Part shown: positions 10,505 through 21,071 of the stretch, one piece after another
Numbering within the stretch: position 1 is the stretch's first letter
How the letters are laid out: each line of letters starts with the position of its first letter
Source: Ryuthela nishihirai
Taxonomy: Eukaryota; Arthropoda; Arachnida; Araneae; Heptathelidae
Reading direction: 5' to 3'
Length of the DNA: 64,000 nucleotides
NCBI GenBank assembly: GCA_038380435.1
Contig: JAWZYU010000010.1
Location: 44,984,135-45,048,134 of the forward strand
Translations under genes and position numbers: made by a program
The notes under the pieces: model-generated
Databases searched by the model: none
Told to the model about the DNA's origin: nothing
Seen by the model: the letters and a program-made list of their open reading frames with translations, nothing else

Positions 10505-11650
10505 ATCAAAACCAGGAAAACTATTAAGTTTCAAATCGGAAATAATGCTTTTAATTTCTGTACCACATGTGGAAAGTAAAAACATAGTATTATTATTCTA
10601 AGTAATACCATGATTTTTCAGAACAACTTTTTCATTTCTCTCACCTGTATTTTCTGCCACAATGGCAAAAAAATAAATTAAAATTATTGGCTGTACTTTT
10701 AACTATTCCGTTGTTAAAATTATTGAGTGGATCAAGGCTTACAGGCTCAACATCCATTTTTTAGAATTATCAATGAATCTATTTACAAAATCCCACTGTT
10801 TCCAATTATATTTTTTGTCACATTGGCAAAAAAAAAATTCAAATTATTAGCTGTATTTTTAACTATTTCTTTGCCAAAAATATTGGGCAGACAAAGCTAA
10901 CACGCTCAACATTCTTTTTCTTAGAATTATCAATGAATCTATTAAGAAATTCAATTGTATTCTGCTATCATTAGAACATTTAAAGAATTCAGATTTAAAG
11001 TAATTATTTTTCTTTTGACGAATCTTTGAATTAAGGAGATTTCTTATGTTTTTAAAGCTATCTTCATGTAACTGTTAATGTCGATATTATTTTATATTTC
11101 TTGCACAATTTATCTCTCAGTTGTAACGTATTAGCCAACTCCTTAGTAATCCAAGGTTTTTTAAAGTTCATTTCAGTTCATTGCAGTTTTTTGCGGATTA
11201 TTTTATCAAATACTTTCATAAATTCACAATATGCAATATTGACATCCTCTTTGATCATAACATTTTTCCAGGAGCATTTATCTAATTTTTCGTTTAATAA
11301 ATTCAAATTAACTCTAGAAACAAACTGATCTGTATAATTTAAAATCTTGCTTTTTATTTATTTGGCTACTGCAGATTTTTAAAGCCGTTGAATAATTATC
11401 CGATATTGTTATTTTAGCAATCGCATTATCAGTCTTATATCCGTGTTTTAATTTAACAAAAATATCATCTGGACAAGAAATTTCATTATTAAATTCTCTA
11501 GTTGGATTATTAGTAAATGACTCAAACAATACGTTGTCAAAACATTTAAATATTCATTTACATAATCATATTCTTGTAAAATATCAATATTTAGATCTTC
11601 AATTAAAATTACATCAAGCCTTTTTAAATGTCAAAAGAATACTCTCTTGA
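10505..11650 (-). pseudogene. LINE fragment: endonuclease end to start of RT (CR1/Jockey-like)
   Basis: Read on the minus strand. An AP-endonuclease-like C-terminal stretch (11600-11314, with IEDLNIDIL, TNNPTREFNN, CPDDIFVK and TISDNY motifs) is followed by a linker (KKPWITKELANTLQLRDKL near 11170-11101). Then come a partly duplicated region and the approach to the reverse transcriptase (TEIKSIISDLKLN, PGFDGIG near 10560-10505). Such motifs are typical of APE-type non-LTR retrotransposons. The frame is broken by several shifts and the catalytic RT is absent, cut off where the MITE at 10153-10492 begins. Confidence 0.75.
10643..10960. repeat. Tandem duplication of ~160 bp inside the LINE
   Basis: Two diverged copies (about 10643-10800 and 10801-10960) share TTAGAATTATCAATGAATCT, a poly-A block and an AAATTATTRGCTGTA motif. 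It lies in the linker between endonuclease and RT. Confidence 0.7.
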
Positions 11651-11810
11651 AAAGCAGTTTAAAATGTTAATAATGAATATATGATCTATATACACACAAC
11701 AAATATAAATTGAGTTTTTTAAGTGAATGATTAGTTATTTTGCAGTAATCATATCATTAATAATAAACTGATTAGCTATTAAGTTACGTTTTACAAAACA
11801 CATTATTGAC

Positions 11811-11874
11811 TCTTGTCTGACCTTTGTGGCAAGCAGCTGCTCGAGGGGGTATTTATTTATTTATTATTTATTAC
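11811..11874 (+). mobile_element. 3' end fragment of SINE2
   Basis: Matches the SINE2 3' end (TCTGACCTTTGTGGCAAGCA, AGCTGCTCGAGGGGG) with a TATTTATTTATTTATTA tail. The tRNA-like head is absent, as in 5'-truncated retroposition. Confidence 0.8.
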
Positions 11875-12167
11875 TCCCCCCCAGGTCTACTGTACTCTAT
11901 ACATTAATAAAATAAATTATATCCCTCTAATTAATATCAATTGATTTCATCTGCTTTCATTCATATGTCACTTAATATTAAAGTATTAATTTGATTATTT
12001 AAGCCCTCAAAACAAAATCGCTAACTGGCCTAATTTTTCTCGTAGACTTCTAATATTGATATGTAATTTATTTTGTCATTAATTGGATTATAAAAACATT
12101 TTAGTTAAATTGAATTATTAAAAATTATACTTTCTCGCATGCCATTCTCTAAAATAAAGTCTAGTCA
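11875..12167. other. Unassigned AT-rich sequence
   Basis: No signal recognised. Confidence 0.45.
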
Positions 12168-12177
12168 ATATTCATCA

Positions 12178-12749
12178 GGGGGTGGCTCAGTCGGTAGAGC
12201 GCCAGGCTCGTAATCTGTTGTTCCCAGGTTCGAGTCCCAGCTGGTTCAGCGTTGACATTTATATCCGCAAAATTCCCCGCCCTGCCCACGATTAATAGTC
12301 CCCTACTGACCGTGGGCAGTGCGAGAGGTAAAACATATAATAAAGGTACATGAATACGGTGTACTTACACTCTGGTGCCTTCGGATCTCTTTCTAAATAG
12401 TTTCTTCCTGCATCAACACACCGATTCCAACGTTTCTGGAGGTCTTTGAAGCAGTCCTGGAAAGCACTTTCTGGAATGCTGCGGAGCTGTTCTCTCACCG
12501 ATGGGCTTGGAAAGGCCGCCGTCCGTCGGATGGGACGTTAAGCCGTGGTCTCGTGTGCGGGAGAGCCATACCTGTGCACGTTAAAGAACACGCTGGATGG
12601 CCTTGACGGGAGGCTACCATCTGTCTTCCAACAGCAGTTCCAGTGGGTTCCTTCACCAACCTTCTCTGAGCCTTTCAGGTCCTTGTGACCGGCCGTTTAG
12701 CCCATGGTGTGCAAAATATGTGCCGCTCAGAAGTAAAACAACCCGACCC
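12178..12749 (+). mobile_element. Chimeric SINE1 with internal rearrangement
   Basis: Head and tail are normal SINE1, and the TSD ATATTCATCA (12168-12177, 12750-12759) encloses the whole block. At about 12290 the body stops. There follow a ~25 bp inverted piece of the same SINE (TCCCCTACTGACCGTGGGCA) and then a mariner fragment. The SINE resumes at ACCGATGGGCTTGG near 12498, having lost only its GTCAGTAGGGGAC segment. Confidence 0.88.
12325..12497 (-). pseudogene. Mariner transposase C-terminal fragment inside the SINE1
   Basis: Minus-strand reading gives EQLRSIPESAFQDCF, then KRWNRCVDAGRNYLERD. This resembles the C-terminus of mariner-type (DDE, IS630-superfamily) transposases, where a tail like RW..C....G.Y.E is typical. 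The same sequence occurs at 15010-15600, split there by a SINE1. No TIRs are present here, so this is only a fragment. Confidence 0.72.
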
Positions 12750-12789
12750 ATATTCATCATCTGTAACCATCGGGATATAAGGGGTTAAT

Positions 12790-13744
12790 TATATTTTTTT
12801 TTTAAATTACAGGTTTATTGACAGTTTTAATAAATAATTGATTTAATTTGATATCAATCATTTTTAATAAACGAATAATCTCACAGACCACATATACCTC
12901 CTTAGTTAGTGAATTGCGAAGGTAGAGAAAGCTGACGATTTCTCTAGCCCCCAAAGGTGAATGAATACACATGGACATTAATATTTTTGCACGATTGGGA
13001 ACGGTAAGTAATTTAACTTAAAGCAATTTATTTTAATTCTTATGAAGAAACTGTAGGAAAGCTTCTCAATTCAATTAGCACGTGTAGATACAATTTACTT
13101 GACTTATGGTTCACGATACTTGTATCTCTAAATGAAGCTGTTTCGTTTATTTAAAATTCTTTGCACCAATTAATCGGTACAGTCCGTTAATATTCTGTAC
13201 CACGAGTTGCTACAGTTGGTATCGCTGTTGAAGTGGAAAAATGACATTAGCCTCTGGCGAATATAGAGCTTGTGCTTCAAAGAAAATGAAGTTCATCGTT
13301 TTCGAATTAAACCCCTTCTAACGATGGAAATCCGAAACAATGGAAGATTTAGAAAATGCAAATACTTGTACTTCATTAGTACATAACCGACACGAAAAGC
13401 AATTGCGTTTATCTGTAAAAATAAAAATAAGTTGGATTTGCTCACCTTCCTGGGGTAAGATTGCAAGTCACTGATATCAATGCAAACCATAATCTAAAAT
13501 CTCTAACACGAATTACAATATTCGTCTCAAATTTTTAATTTTTCAAATTTAAAACTCTCTAACGATGGAAATTCGAACATTTAGGAAAATCGGATAATGT
13601 GAATCATAATATCTTATAGTACCTATTCAAATAAAAAAAAAAACTATTTATTTATCTGTTAAAACAAAACAATTGAATGTTTCAGATGGACAAATTTTTT
13701 TTTAAAGATAAAGTATTTTTTTGGGGAACGAGCTACAGATATTC
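12790..13744. other. Unassigned sequence with a ~242 bp tandem duplication
   Basis: Segments near 13310-13450 and 13552-13690 share CTAACGATGGAAATYCGAA, a GTACTTCATTAGTAC/TAGTACC block and TATTTATCTG, and look like a diverged tandem duplication. Otherwise nothing is recognised. Confidence 0.5.
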
Positions 13745-13752
13745 CTCTAGAA

Positions 13753-14368
13753 CAGTGGTTTTCAACCTTTTATGCCTCATGTACCCCCTGGAAATGTGTT
13801 AGTAACTGGAGTACTCCTTGTATAGACTTTTAGATTGATTGTTTTAGATTGTTTTACCTCTGAGCGGCACTTTTTTGCACACCATGGGCTAAATGGCCAG
13901 GTCACATGGACCCCGAAGGCTCAGAGAAGGTTGGGGGAGGGGACCCACTGGAACAGCTGTTGGGAGACAGATGGTAGCCTCGTCAAGGCCATCCAGCGTG
14001 TTCTTTAACGTGCACAGGGTATGGCTCTCCCGCACACGGGGCCACGGCTTAACGTCACATCCGACGGACGGCGGCCTTTCCAAGCCCATCGGTGTCCCCT
14101 ACTGACCGTGGGCAGGGCGGGGCATTTTGCGGAGATAAATCTCAACGCTGACCCAGCTGGGACTCGAACCTGGGAACTACAGATTACGAGCCTGGCGCGC
14201 TACCGACTGAGCCACCCCCACCCCTTGTATAGACAAAAAAAAAAAAAAAAAAACTATAGTTATAGTATAATAATGCCAACTTAGAGACTTTGTTACTAGA
14301 TCTAGCGACCTCAGCTCTTACGGCGTACCAAAATTTTTTTACAACGTACCCTACGTTGAGAACCCCTG
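13753..14368. mobile_element. hAT-type MITE A, copy 3, split by a SINE1
   Basis: Left end CAGTGGTTTTCAACC, right end ACGTTGAGAACCCCTG. The flanking 8 bp repeat is CTCTAGAA (13745-13752) versus CTGTAGAA (14369-14376), one mismatch, with central TA as in the other MITE A copies. A poly-A run of ~20 bp lies just right of the SINE. Confidence 0.87.
13828..14222 (-). mobile_element. SINE1 copy inside MITE A
   Basis: Full-length. The TSD CCTTGTATAGAC lies at 13816-13827 and 14223-14234 and is a segment of the MITE itself (compare the uninterrupted CCTTGTATAGATGG in copy 1). Confidence 0.95.
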
Positions 14369-14376
14369 CTGTAGAA

Positions 14377-14955
14377 AAAAATGTTGAAAGTGCATCATAG
14401 ATTATTGGTCGACTGAGAAGAAAATAATAACAAAATCAATCAATGATTTTTGAGAACTTGACGTTACAGGAGGGGAGAGAATCAGTTGAAAGATTTTACA
14501 TATGATCAGCCCTTTTATGCAATGCAATTTATTTTAATCGTTTAAAAGCAAAATTAATAAATGAGCTAGCTTAATGAGCAACCTTTAACTCTGACCTATT
14601 TTAAGTCGCTCCAGGCGAAACGCAGAAAACAGGAAGACATTTATATTTCAAACACTGCTTAAGATATCTATGCTGAAAATTTTCCAGCAATTTTTACCAG
14701 AGAATAAAGGAGTATTTTAATAATATGTATATTTTCACTTCCTAAAATAGTTTGTAGAACAAGGGGATAGTTTTTTAAGAAGCACTCTGTAGACAAAATA
14801 GATATATATGGTCACTACATTTATCTGCCAATTTTTTGATAATACGAAAACTATAGAGAATAAAAAGTTTGTAGGTGTATTTTGATCAAAAAGGTTGAAG
14901 ATGCTCTCGTTTTGAAAGATGAGAAAAAGAAGTGTTTAAATTTTGCACAAATATA
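14377..14955. other. Unassigned AT-rich sequence
   Basis: No signal recognised. Confidence 0.45.
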
Positions 14956-15900
14956 CAACCTATATCCAGAAAGTTCCGAGACTGACGATATAAACATGAG
15001 TACGGTGGTGCTAAGGATCTCTTTCTGGTGCTAAGGATCTCTTTCTAAATTGTTTCTTCCTGCATCAATACACCGATTCCAACGCTTCTGGGGGGGCAGG
15101 GGGGGGGTTCAGTCGGTAGCGCGCCAGGCTCGTAATCTGTAGTTCCCAGGTTCGAGTCTCAGCTGGGTCAGCGTTGAGATTTATCTCCGCAAAATTCCCC
15201 GCCCTGCCCACGGTCAGTAGGGGACACCGATGGCTTGGAAAGGCCGCCGTCCGTCGGATGGGACGTTAAGCCGTGGCCCTGTGTGCGGGAGAGCCATACC
15301 CTGTGCACGTTAAAGAACACGCTGGATGGACTTGACGGGAGGCTACCATCTGTCTCCCAACAGCTGTTCCAGTGGGTCCCCTCCCCAAACCTTCTCTGAG
15401 CCTTCGGGGTCCATGTGACCTGGCCATTTAGCCCATGGTGTGCAAAAAAGTGCCGCTCAGAGGGAAAACAACCCAACCCAACCCAACGCTTCTGGAGTTC
15501 TTTGAAGCAGTCGTGGAAAGCACTTTTTAGAATGCTGGCTGAGCTGTTCTCTCACGGCTGTCTGAATGTCAGCATAGCGATGACCTTTCAATGTTCATTT
15601 CAGTGTAGTGATACAGTGTTGATTTCAGTATAGTGATATACGTTTCAATGCAGTGATTTGATGTTTTGACAAAAATTCTTTGATGGATAATGCCGTATTC
15701 GGTTGCGCATTGTCATTAGGAGGAACCAGTAGTAGGCTAAACTAAACGTTGCAGCGAATAGCAGTGCAGGTCTAAACATGTTAAAACTTGAGCAGCAATA
15801 GGAGAATAATCCTGCTTTACTGCCGCAGAAACAAAACTGGTTGGTTATTCCTGTTTTGTCTGCAATAAATTCAGTCTCGGAACTTTCCAGACATAGATTG
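14956..15900 (-). mobile_element. Internally deleted mariner-like element
   Basis: About 28 bp TIRs: AAAGTTCCGAGACTGA near 14970 and its complement near 15870, with TACAACCTATATC and GATTGTA outer ends flanked by TA. On the minus strand, LKGHRYADIQTAVREQL and the KCF..L block (15600-15500) match a mariner transposase C-terminus, and the rest of that domain (to ~15010) lies beyond the SINE1. The catalytic domain is missing, so this is a nonautonomous derivative of about 550 bp once the SINE is removed. A 20 bp duplication (CTAAGGATCTCTTTCT) sits at 15012-15050. Confidence 0.8.
15092..15482 (+). mobile_element. SINE1 copy inside the mariner remnant
   Basis: The TSD CCAACGCTTCTGG (15079-15091, 15483-15495) comes from the transposase C-terminus. 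The head is altered: a G-rich stretch replaces part of the A box (GGGTTCAGTCGGTAG). Confidence 0.92.
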
Positions 15901-16502
15901 TATTTCTATCATTTTCCTAGTAAAATGAAGTGACATGAAAAAATAAAAATATCGAAAAAAAAAGCCTTAAATATAAATGTTTGAAGTGAATATCGCATTT
16001 TTTTACTTCACATTAAGTTTTCCATCAGTATTCACGATCTTCTTCTTTAAATAAAGATGCATTGACAGTTGCATTATTTCCCACTTATCACCGAAGTGTT
16101 TGTTGAAAGGCTTCTTTGTATCTTCGCCACCAAAATATTTATTGAGAGGTTTCTTTCTGTCTTCCTTTTAACTTCACTTAGTCTGTGTTTGAGTCAACAA
16201 CCAATAGTTAAATTATGACGAAAAGCTCTTACGATAAAGCACAAAAAATTACAAGCAGTGAGCATGGACTTGGTAAAATAAGAGAGGGAGATCGTGGATG
16301 CCACCTACTAATAAGTTCCATTACTTTAGCGGAAGACATGTTTCAAGGTCGAAATGAACAGTCAGAATTTAATTATCGATCGTGTGTAGCAATGAGACAT
16401 AAGATAGCTTAAAATGGAGTCCACTTTGACAGAGAACTCAAAATTTCAGGGCGCTGTTTCTATATGATTTGTTCATTTTTTGTAAAAGGAAAAAGTGTAG
16501 AT
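15901..16502. other. Unassigned sequence
   Basis: A degenerate ~45 bp direct repeat (GGCTTCTTTGTATCTTC versus GGTTTCTTTCTGTCTTC) occurs at 16100-16170. A short 65-codon frame from 16215 has no recognised relatives. Confidence 0.4.
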
Positions 16503-16600
16503 CAGTGTTTCCCGAACTTTTTGAGTCCGCGGAACACTTTTGAGAATTCAGAATTGTCGCGACTCACTATGAAAACAAATGCATAGCTAATTTTTAAAAC
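16503..16600 (+). mobile_element. One terminus of a hAT-like element
   Basis: CAGTGTTTCCCGAACTTTTT, then a GAGTCCGCGGAACAC motif, has the form of a hAT end and is preceded by GTGTAGAT, the same octamer that flanks the hAT at 22681. The partner end was not found nearby, so the extent to the right is unknown. Confidence 0.5.
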
Positions 16601-16967
16601 TAATAATTTACTGCATGTATTTCATTAGCTAACTTAATCGGCTGTTATTTTACAGTCAGTTTTTTTTTTTGTATTTTATATTCACCTGAAGAGGCCGACC
16701 AACTAAAACATATATGTATAATTCAATGATGTAAAAGTAAAAATATATTTTTTAATTTACGCATTTTTTTCAAATTTCAATAAAATTTGCTAAGAAATAA
16801 AAAAAAAATTCTAGTGCATTTCTAGCAGTTCAATTATAACAACAACCCAATCAAAATATTTCACATCTATTGATGGGAAGCAGGGCCGGATCTAGAGGGA
16901 ATCAAGGAACGTATCAAGGTAACGATATCAAGATACGAGATGCAAAAAATTATTAAACTTATTTATA
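16600..16967. other. Unassigned AT-rich sequence
   Basis: May include the body of the hAT-like element beginning at 16503. A GGCCGGATCTAGAGGGA motif at 16884 resembles the left end of the MITE C family. Confidence 0.35.
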
Positions 16968-18005
16968 CACTAGGCCCTTGATTTACACCGGGGTTAGGTT
17001 CCTGGAGATACCGGCGTATATCGAACTGGCGTTAATGAAACCTGAATTATAATGCATTTCAATGAGATGCGTTCCAGGAGTATGAAAACTGAGACTCTCT
17101 TTTACACAATGCTACAAAAATTTGAATATTTTAAACAAAGATATTATATACATGCATTAAAATCACATTTATTCCGTTATACCTACCTGTATAATATAAA
17201 TAGGTAGACATTACTGACTAGAGGGAGGTCCTGGTTGTGGATCGTCAGGGTCGACTGGATCATCTTCTGCCATTTTTGGCTTAGTTAAAGGCTTTTCAGA
17301 TTTCTTTTTAAAATAAGAAAGGAGGGTTGTTTGCATTGCTTGATTTCTTTCCTGCAAAAAAAAAACAAAACAAAAAAAGAACATGGTAGTAAGGCTGCAA
17401 CACTGCATTGATTCGTCTTCTAATAGAACAGCTTCGTTCCCAGTAAGGATCAATGTCAACTAGCCTCTGAAGGTACCTATAAATTCCAACCAGACTTTCC
17501 AGCAAGTCATGGGATTTTTTAGACCGTGAAACGGGCTCTTCTTGTTCTTGTTACTCCTGTTTCTGAGTCAGCTGTGCAACTAAATCTTCCAGTGCCTCAT
17601 TTGTAAGAGGTTGAGAATGGCTCTTCAATAGCGCAGTCATATCATCAGGCTTAACTTTATCAAGCCCTATCTTCTTAGCAATTGCATTAATTTCATTTGC
17701 ACTCTGTGGCACTTCCCCAAATTCTCTGAAATCATGCACACACTCAGGCCACACACTATTCATACAAGTGATGTGACGTCTTTCCAAACAGCATCGGTAT
17801 TGTTAATGCCCTTCAGGATCTTATAGGGGCTCCAATATATTTTGACAGACATATTGCAGTTGTTTTTTTCCTGTAACATCTTCCTGAATGTCTTCCGAAG
17901 TTAATAGGATTTAAAATTTGATATGACGCCCTGATCCTTGGTTGAAAAATTGAGGGGGTATTTGGCGGCAGAAATTCAACTTTTATATCTACAGCCGCCC
18001 TTATC

Positions 18006-18394
18006 GAGGCGGGGGTGGCTCAGTCGGAAGCGCGCCAGGCTCGTACTCTGTAGTTCCCAGGTTCGAGTCCCAGCTGGGTCAGCGTTAAGATTTATCTCCG
18101 CAAAATTCCCCGCCCTGACCACGGTCAGTAGAGGACACCGATGGGCTTGGAAAGGCCGCCGTCCGTCGGATGGGACGTTAAGCCGTGGCCCCGTGTGCGG
18201 GAGAGCCATACCCTGTGCACGTTAAAGAACACGCTGGATGGCCTTGACGGGAGGCTACCATCTATCTCCCAACAGCTGTTCCAGTAGGTCCCCTCCCCCA
18301 ACCTTCTCTGAGCCTTCGGGGTCCATGTGGCCTGGCCATTTAGCCCATGGTGTGCAAAAATGTGCCGCTCAGAGGTAAAACAACCTAACCCAAA
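18006..18394 (+). mobile_element. SINE1 copy inside Tigger
   Basis: The near-perfect TSD GCCGCCCTTATC (17994-18005) versus GCCTCCCTTATC (18395-18406) lies in the transposase coding region, between the third-catalytic-residue region and the C-terminal part. Confidence 0.92.
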
Positions 18395-19023
18395 GCCTCC
18401 CTTATCTCTCCAATGTTTGGTGGATGTCTTGGGGCATTGTCCAAAAACAGCAGCGTCCTCCTTCGATAATCATTTTCGTCACAGTAGCGATCTACCGTCG
18501 AACAAAAATAATTTGTATACCAGTCTGTGAAGACATCTTGTGTCACCAGAGCTCTTCTGTTTGAAGTCCAGATGATTGATAAATTTGTTTTAATGAACCC
18601 CTTCATCACCCTCGGTATTTTAGACTGATAGACGACCAATGGCTTTAGTTTTACAGTTCCTTAAGCATTTCCACCAAGAAGATGTGTTAAACGGTCCATT
18701 CTGGTTTAAATTCAGAAACATGTTTGGCTTCAGCCATATGAAAGTTTTTGAAGGCATCTTGTTCCAATAAAGGCCAATCTCATTCACATTGAAAACAAAT
18801 TCGGGTGGTGTATTCACCTTTCTCTACGAGTCGCTTGAAGTGCTCAGGATGCGCCCTTGCTCTTTCTTCATCAGCACTGGCATCCTCACCTGTTATTTTA
18901 TATTGCATGATTAATTTGAATTTGTTGCTTGAAATTAGTGAACCAGCCTTACTTGCTATGGAAGTTTCGTTGACTCCTTCCTTTTCTTTTATCCCATTAA
19001 ACAAACTCTTCGCTTTATCATAA

Positions 19024-20067
19024 ACTAGCTGGATATCACCCGGAAGTGCCCGGGTGTATTTCAGCTAGTTTATAATAAATTAACTAGCTGAAATAATATT
19101 TAATCTGTATATTCTTATTTTCACTGCACTAAAGATAAATTTTGTAATTACCCCCCCCCCCCCGACACTTTAGCACTGATTTTGAACAGGAAGAAATTTG
19201 CCCGGTGTTCCCTTATATCGTTGTTGACGTCAGCGAGCTCCCTCATAGCCCCGTGGCTTAGTTTCTGTTTAAGCTATCGAGATGTTTATTTCCGTTACCA
19301 CAGATTTTGCTGGCCTATGGCTCCCGTGATATTCTTCCTCACAGTCCAAATTTCCTGCATGGCGTCCCCCGTGTGCCCCAGTGATTGGTTTAAAAATCAG
19401 TTTCCCACTTGTCCCGTGGCTTCGTCTCTACACAATTTGTGACAGCTCGTGTCTCACTTTTAATCTGTATATTCTGTTGCTTCCAGCACTTATGGTTAGT
19501 TTTGTGAATATTCATCCTCGATATTTTACACAGTTTGAACTCGAAGAATTTCTCGGTGTTGCAAAGGTCATTGCTGATCGGCGCCCGCTCTCATAGCCCG
19601 TGGCAAATGATCGAGATATTTATTTCGTCAGATTTTGGCATTCTCTTATTCCTGATGTACTTCACCGAAAGGTCCCAAATTTCGTAGGCGAGTACCCCTG
19701 CCCGACGCCATGTTTGGTTAGAAAATCAGGTCCCTAGTTTCAATGGAACGCTTCAGTAATGCCTTTGGAAATGTGGAAAATCTGGCAAAGGCAGCATATT
19801 TGAACGCTATTTTAACTCTTTACTTTCACAGTTAGGGAGCAGAAAATGGCAAGAGTAAATTTGACAGCGATTCTCGTTTCCCGTAGGAATAGCATGGTAA
19901 ATATTTTGCTTCTAGCAAGCCTCCCTTTTGAATTTTCGACTTGAAATTTGGCCTTGCAATCCGGATTGCAACCAGAAACATTCTCTGAAAATCTGAAGCT
20001 TATACGTTGATTTCTCGATGAGTTATGGCTGCCACAGATACACAGACATCTTCTTTTGTTATATAGA
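19024..20067 (-). mobile_element. Nonautonomous Helitron
   Basis: On the minus strand it begins TCTATATAACAAAAGAAGAT and ends with a GC-rich hairpin (CACCCGGGCACTTCCGGGTG) followed by ATATCCAGCTAGT, i.e. a CTAGT terminus. Flanking bases are A and T, as expected for insertion between A and T without a TSD. These are the textbook Helitron signatures. No Rep/helicase coding is seen. It shares its body with 21451-22602. It interrupts the Tigger transposase frame and abuts MITE A copy 2. Confidence 0.85.
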
Positions 20068-20068
20068 T

Positions 20069-20496
20069 CAGTGGATCTCAAACTTTTATGCTTCACGTAC
20101 CCCCTGGAAATATGTATGTAACTGGCGTACCCCTTGTATAGAGAGATAAAATTATAGTTATAGTAGCCGTCCCATGGCCGAGTGGTTAGCGCGCTTGGCT
20201 ACTGATCTAAGGGACCTGGGTTCGAGCCTCGGCTAAGGCATGGCTGTTTGTGTCGTATTTTCTGCTGAGGTCCTGCCATCCTCTCAGACCTTCTACTCTG
20301 GCATATAAACTGACAGGCTCCTGTCAGACCTCTGTGGCAAGCAGCTGCTTGAGGGGGTATTTATTTTATTTTTTATTATAGTATAACAATGGGAATAAAA
20401 TAAAACATATATATATATAACATATATTTAGCGACTTTTGAGCTCTCACGGCCTATCCCAAAAATTTTACCGCGTACCCCACGTTGAGAACCCTTA
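20069..20496. mobile_element. hAT-type MITE A, copy 2, with a SINE2 inside
   Basis: Left end CAGTGGATCTCAAAC, right end ACGTTGAGAACCCTTA, and the internal GCGTACCCCTTGTATAGA block is shared with copies 1 and 3. Its left flank is lost to the adjacent Helitron, so the TSD cannot be read. Confidence 0.85.
20166..20375 (+). mobile_element. SINE2, full-length with TSD
   Basis: tRNA-like head with A box TGGCCGAGTGG and B box GGTTCGAGCC, a 3' body CTGCTGAGGTCCTGCCATCC, and a terminal AGCAGCTGCTTGAGGGGGTA with a T-rich tail. The TSD TTATAGTA (20158-20165, 20376-20383) is MITE sequence. The head resembles a type-II (Ser/Leu-like) tRNA, but I cannot assign an isotype. Not a functional tRNA gene. Confidence 0.93.
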
Positions 20497-20885
20497 ATAT
20501 ACATAACACTTTGGATGATAGGAATGTTTCTTTCATTTAATTGGTCAACCCACAATGAGAGTAACGGTTCCAATTTTCCAATCACAGTACCACGTGAGTG
20601 TCTAGAGTTGTAGTTGTTTTCCTTCTTGCAGTTACCATCGTCTTTTTTATTTTATTAAAAATTTTCATCATTGTTGTTACAGTGGAGAGGACGATATGTA
20701 GCTTTCTACAAACAGTAGGACGTGATTGCATACCCTGCATTATTCTGCTTTCATCTCTTCTGCGAACGTTATAGATTTGCTTGGTTGTTTAGCAACATTT
20801 TCACCAGCAACTGCAATTCCGCTCTGATGACCAGACATGGTTCCAGTTATATATTTTTTTATATTAGAGAACAAACTGTAAATAT

Positions 20886-21071
20886 GTAGGAATAGCATGG
20901 TAAATATTTTTGCTCCTATCAAGCTCCCCTTTTCAAAATTCCATTTGAAAAATTGCACTGCAATCCGGACTGCAACCAGAAACATTCACTTAAAATTTGA
21001 AGCGTCTACCATGATTTCCAGATAAGTTATGGCTGCCACAGACACACACAAACACCTTCTTTTATTATATA
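20886..21071 (-). mobile_element. 5' fragment of a related Helitron
   Basis: Matches the first ~185 bp (minus-strand sense) of the Helitrons at 19024 and 21451: GTAGGAATAGCATGGTAAAT and GTTATGGCTGCCACAGACAC on the plus strand. It has no 3' hairpin. It truncates the Tigger element on its left. Confidence 0.75.

Larger units (their letters stand above)
16968..20886 (-). pseudogene. Tigger/pogo transposase pseudogene with nested insertions
   Basis: Transposase remnant read right to left. The N-terminus MSGHQSGIAVAGE (near 20840) is followed by a wHTH/CENP-B-like region (KLEPLLSLWVDQLNERNIPI, 20585-20500). After two insertions come GEDASADEERARAHPEHFKR (18900) and the catalytic region (FNVNEIGLYWNKMPS near 18790, NDYRRRTLLFLDNAPRHP near 18450). 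A C-terminal part (17787-17551 and 17320-17211) ends in an acidic PDDPQPGPP tail. The NVNE motif stands where the family usually has NxDE, so the first catalytic Asp appears replaced by Asn. The 3' TIR is at 16968 (CACTAGGCCCTTGATTTACA). Several frameshifts are present. Insertions are a SINE1 (18006), a Helitron (19024), and a MITE A with SINE2 (20069). The 5' TIR is lost where a Helitron fragment begins. Confidence 0.85.
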
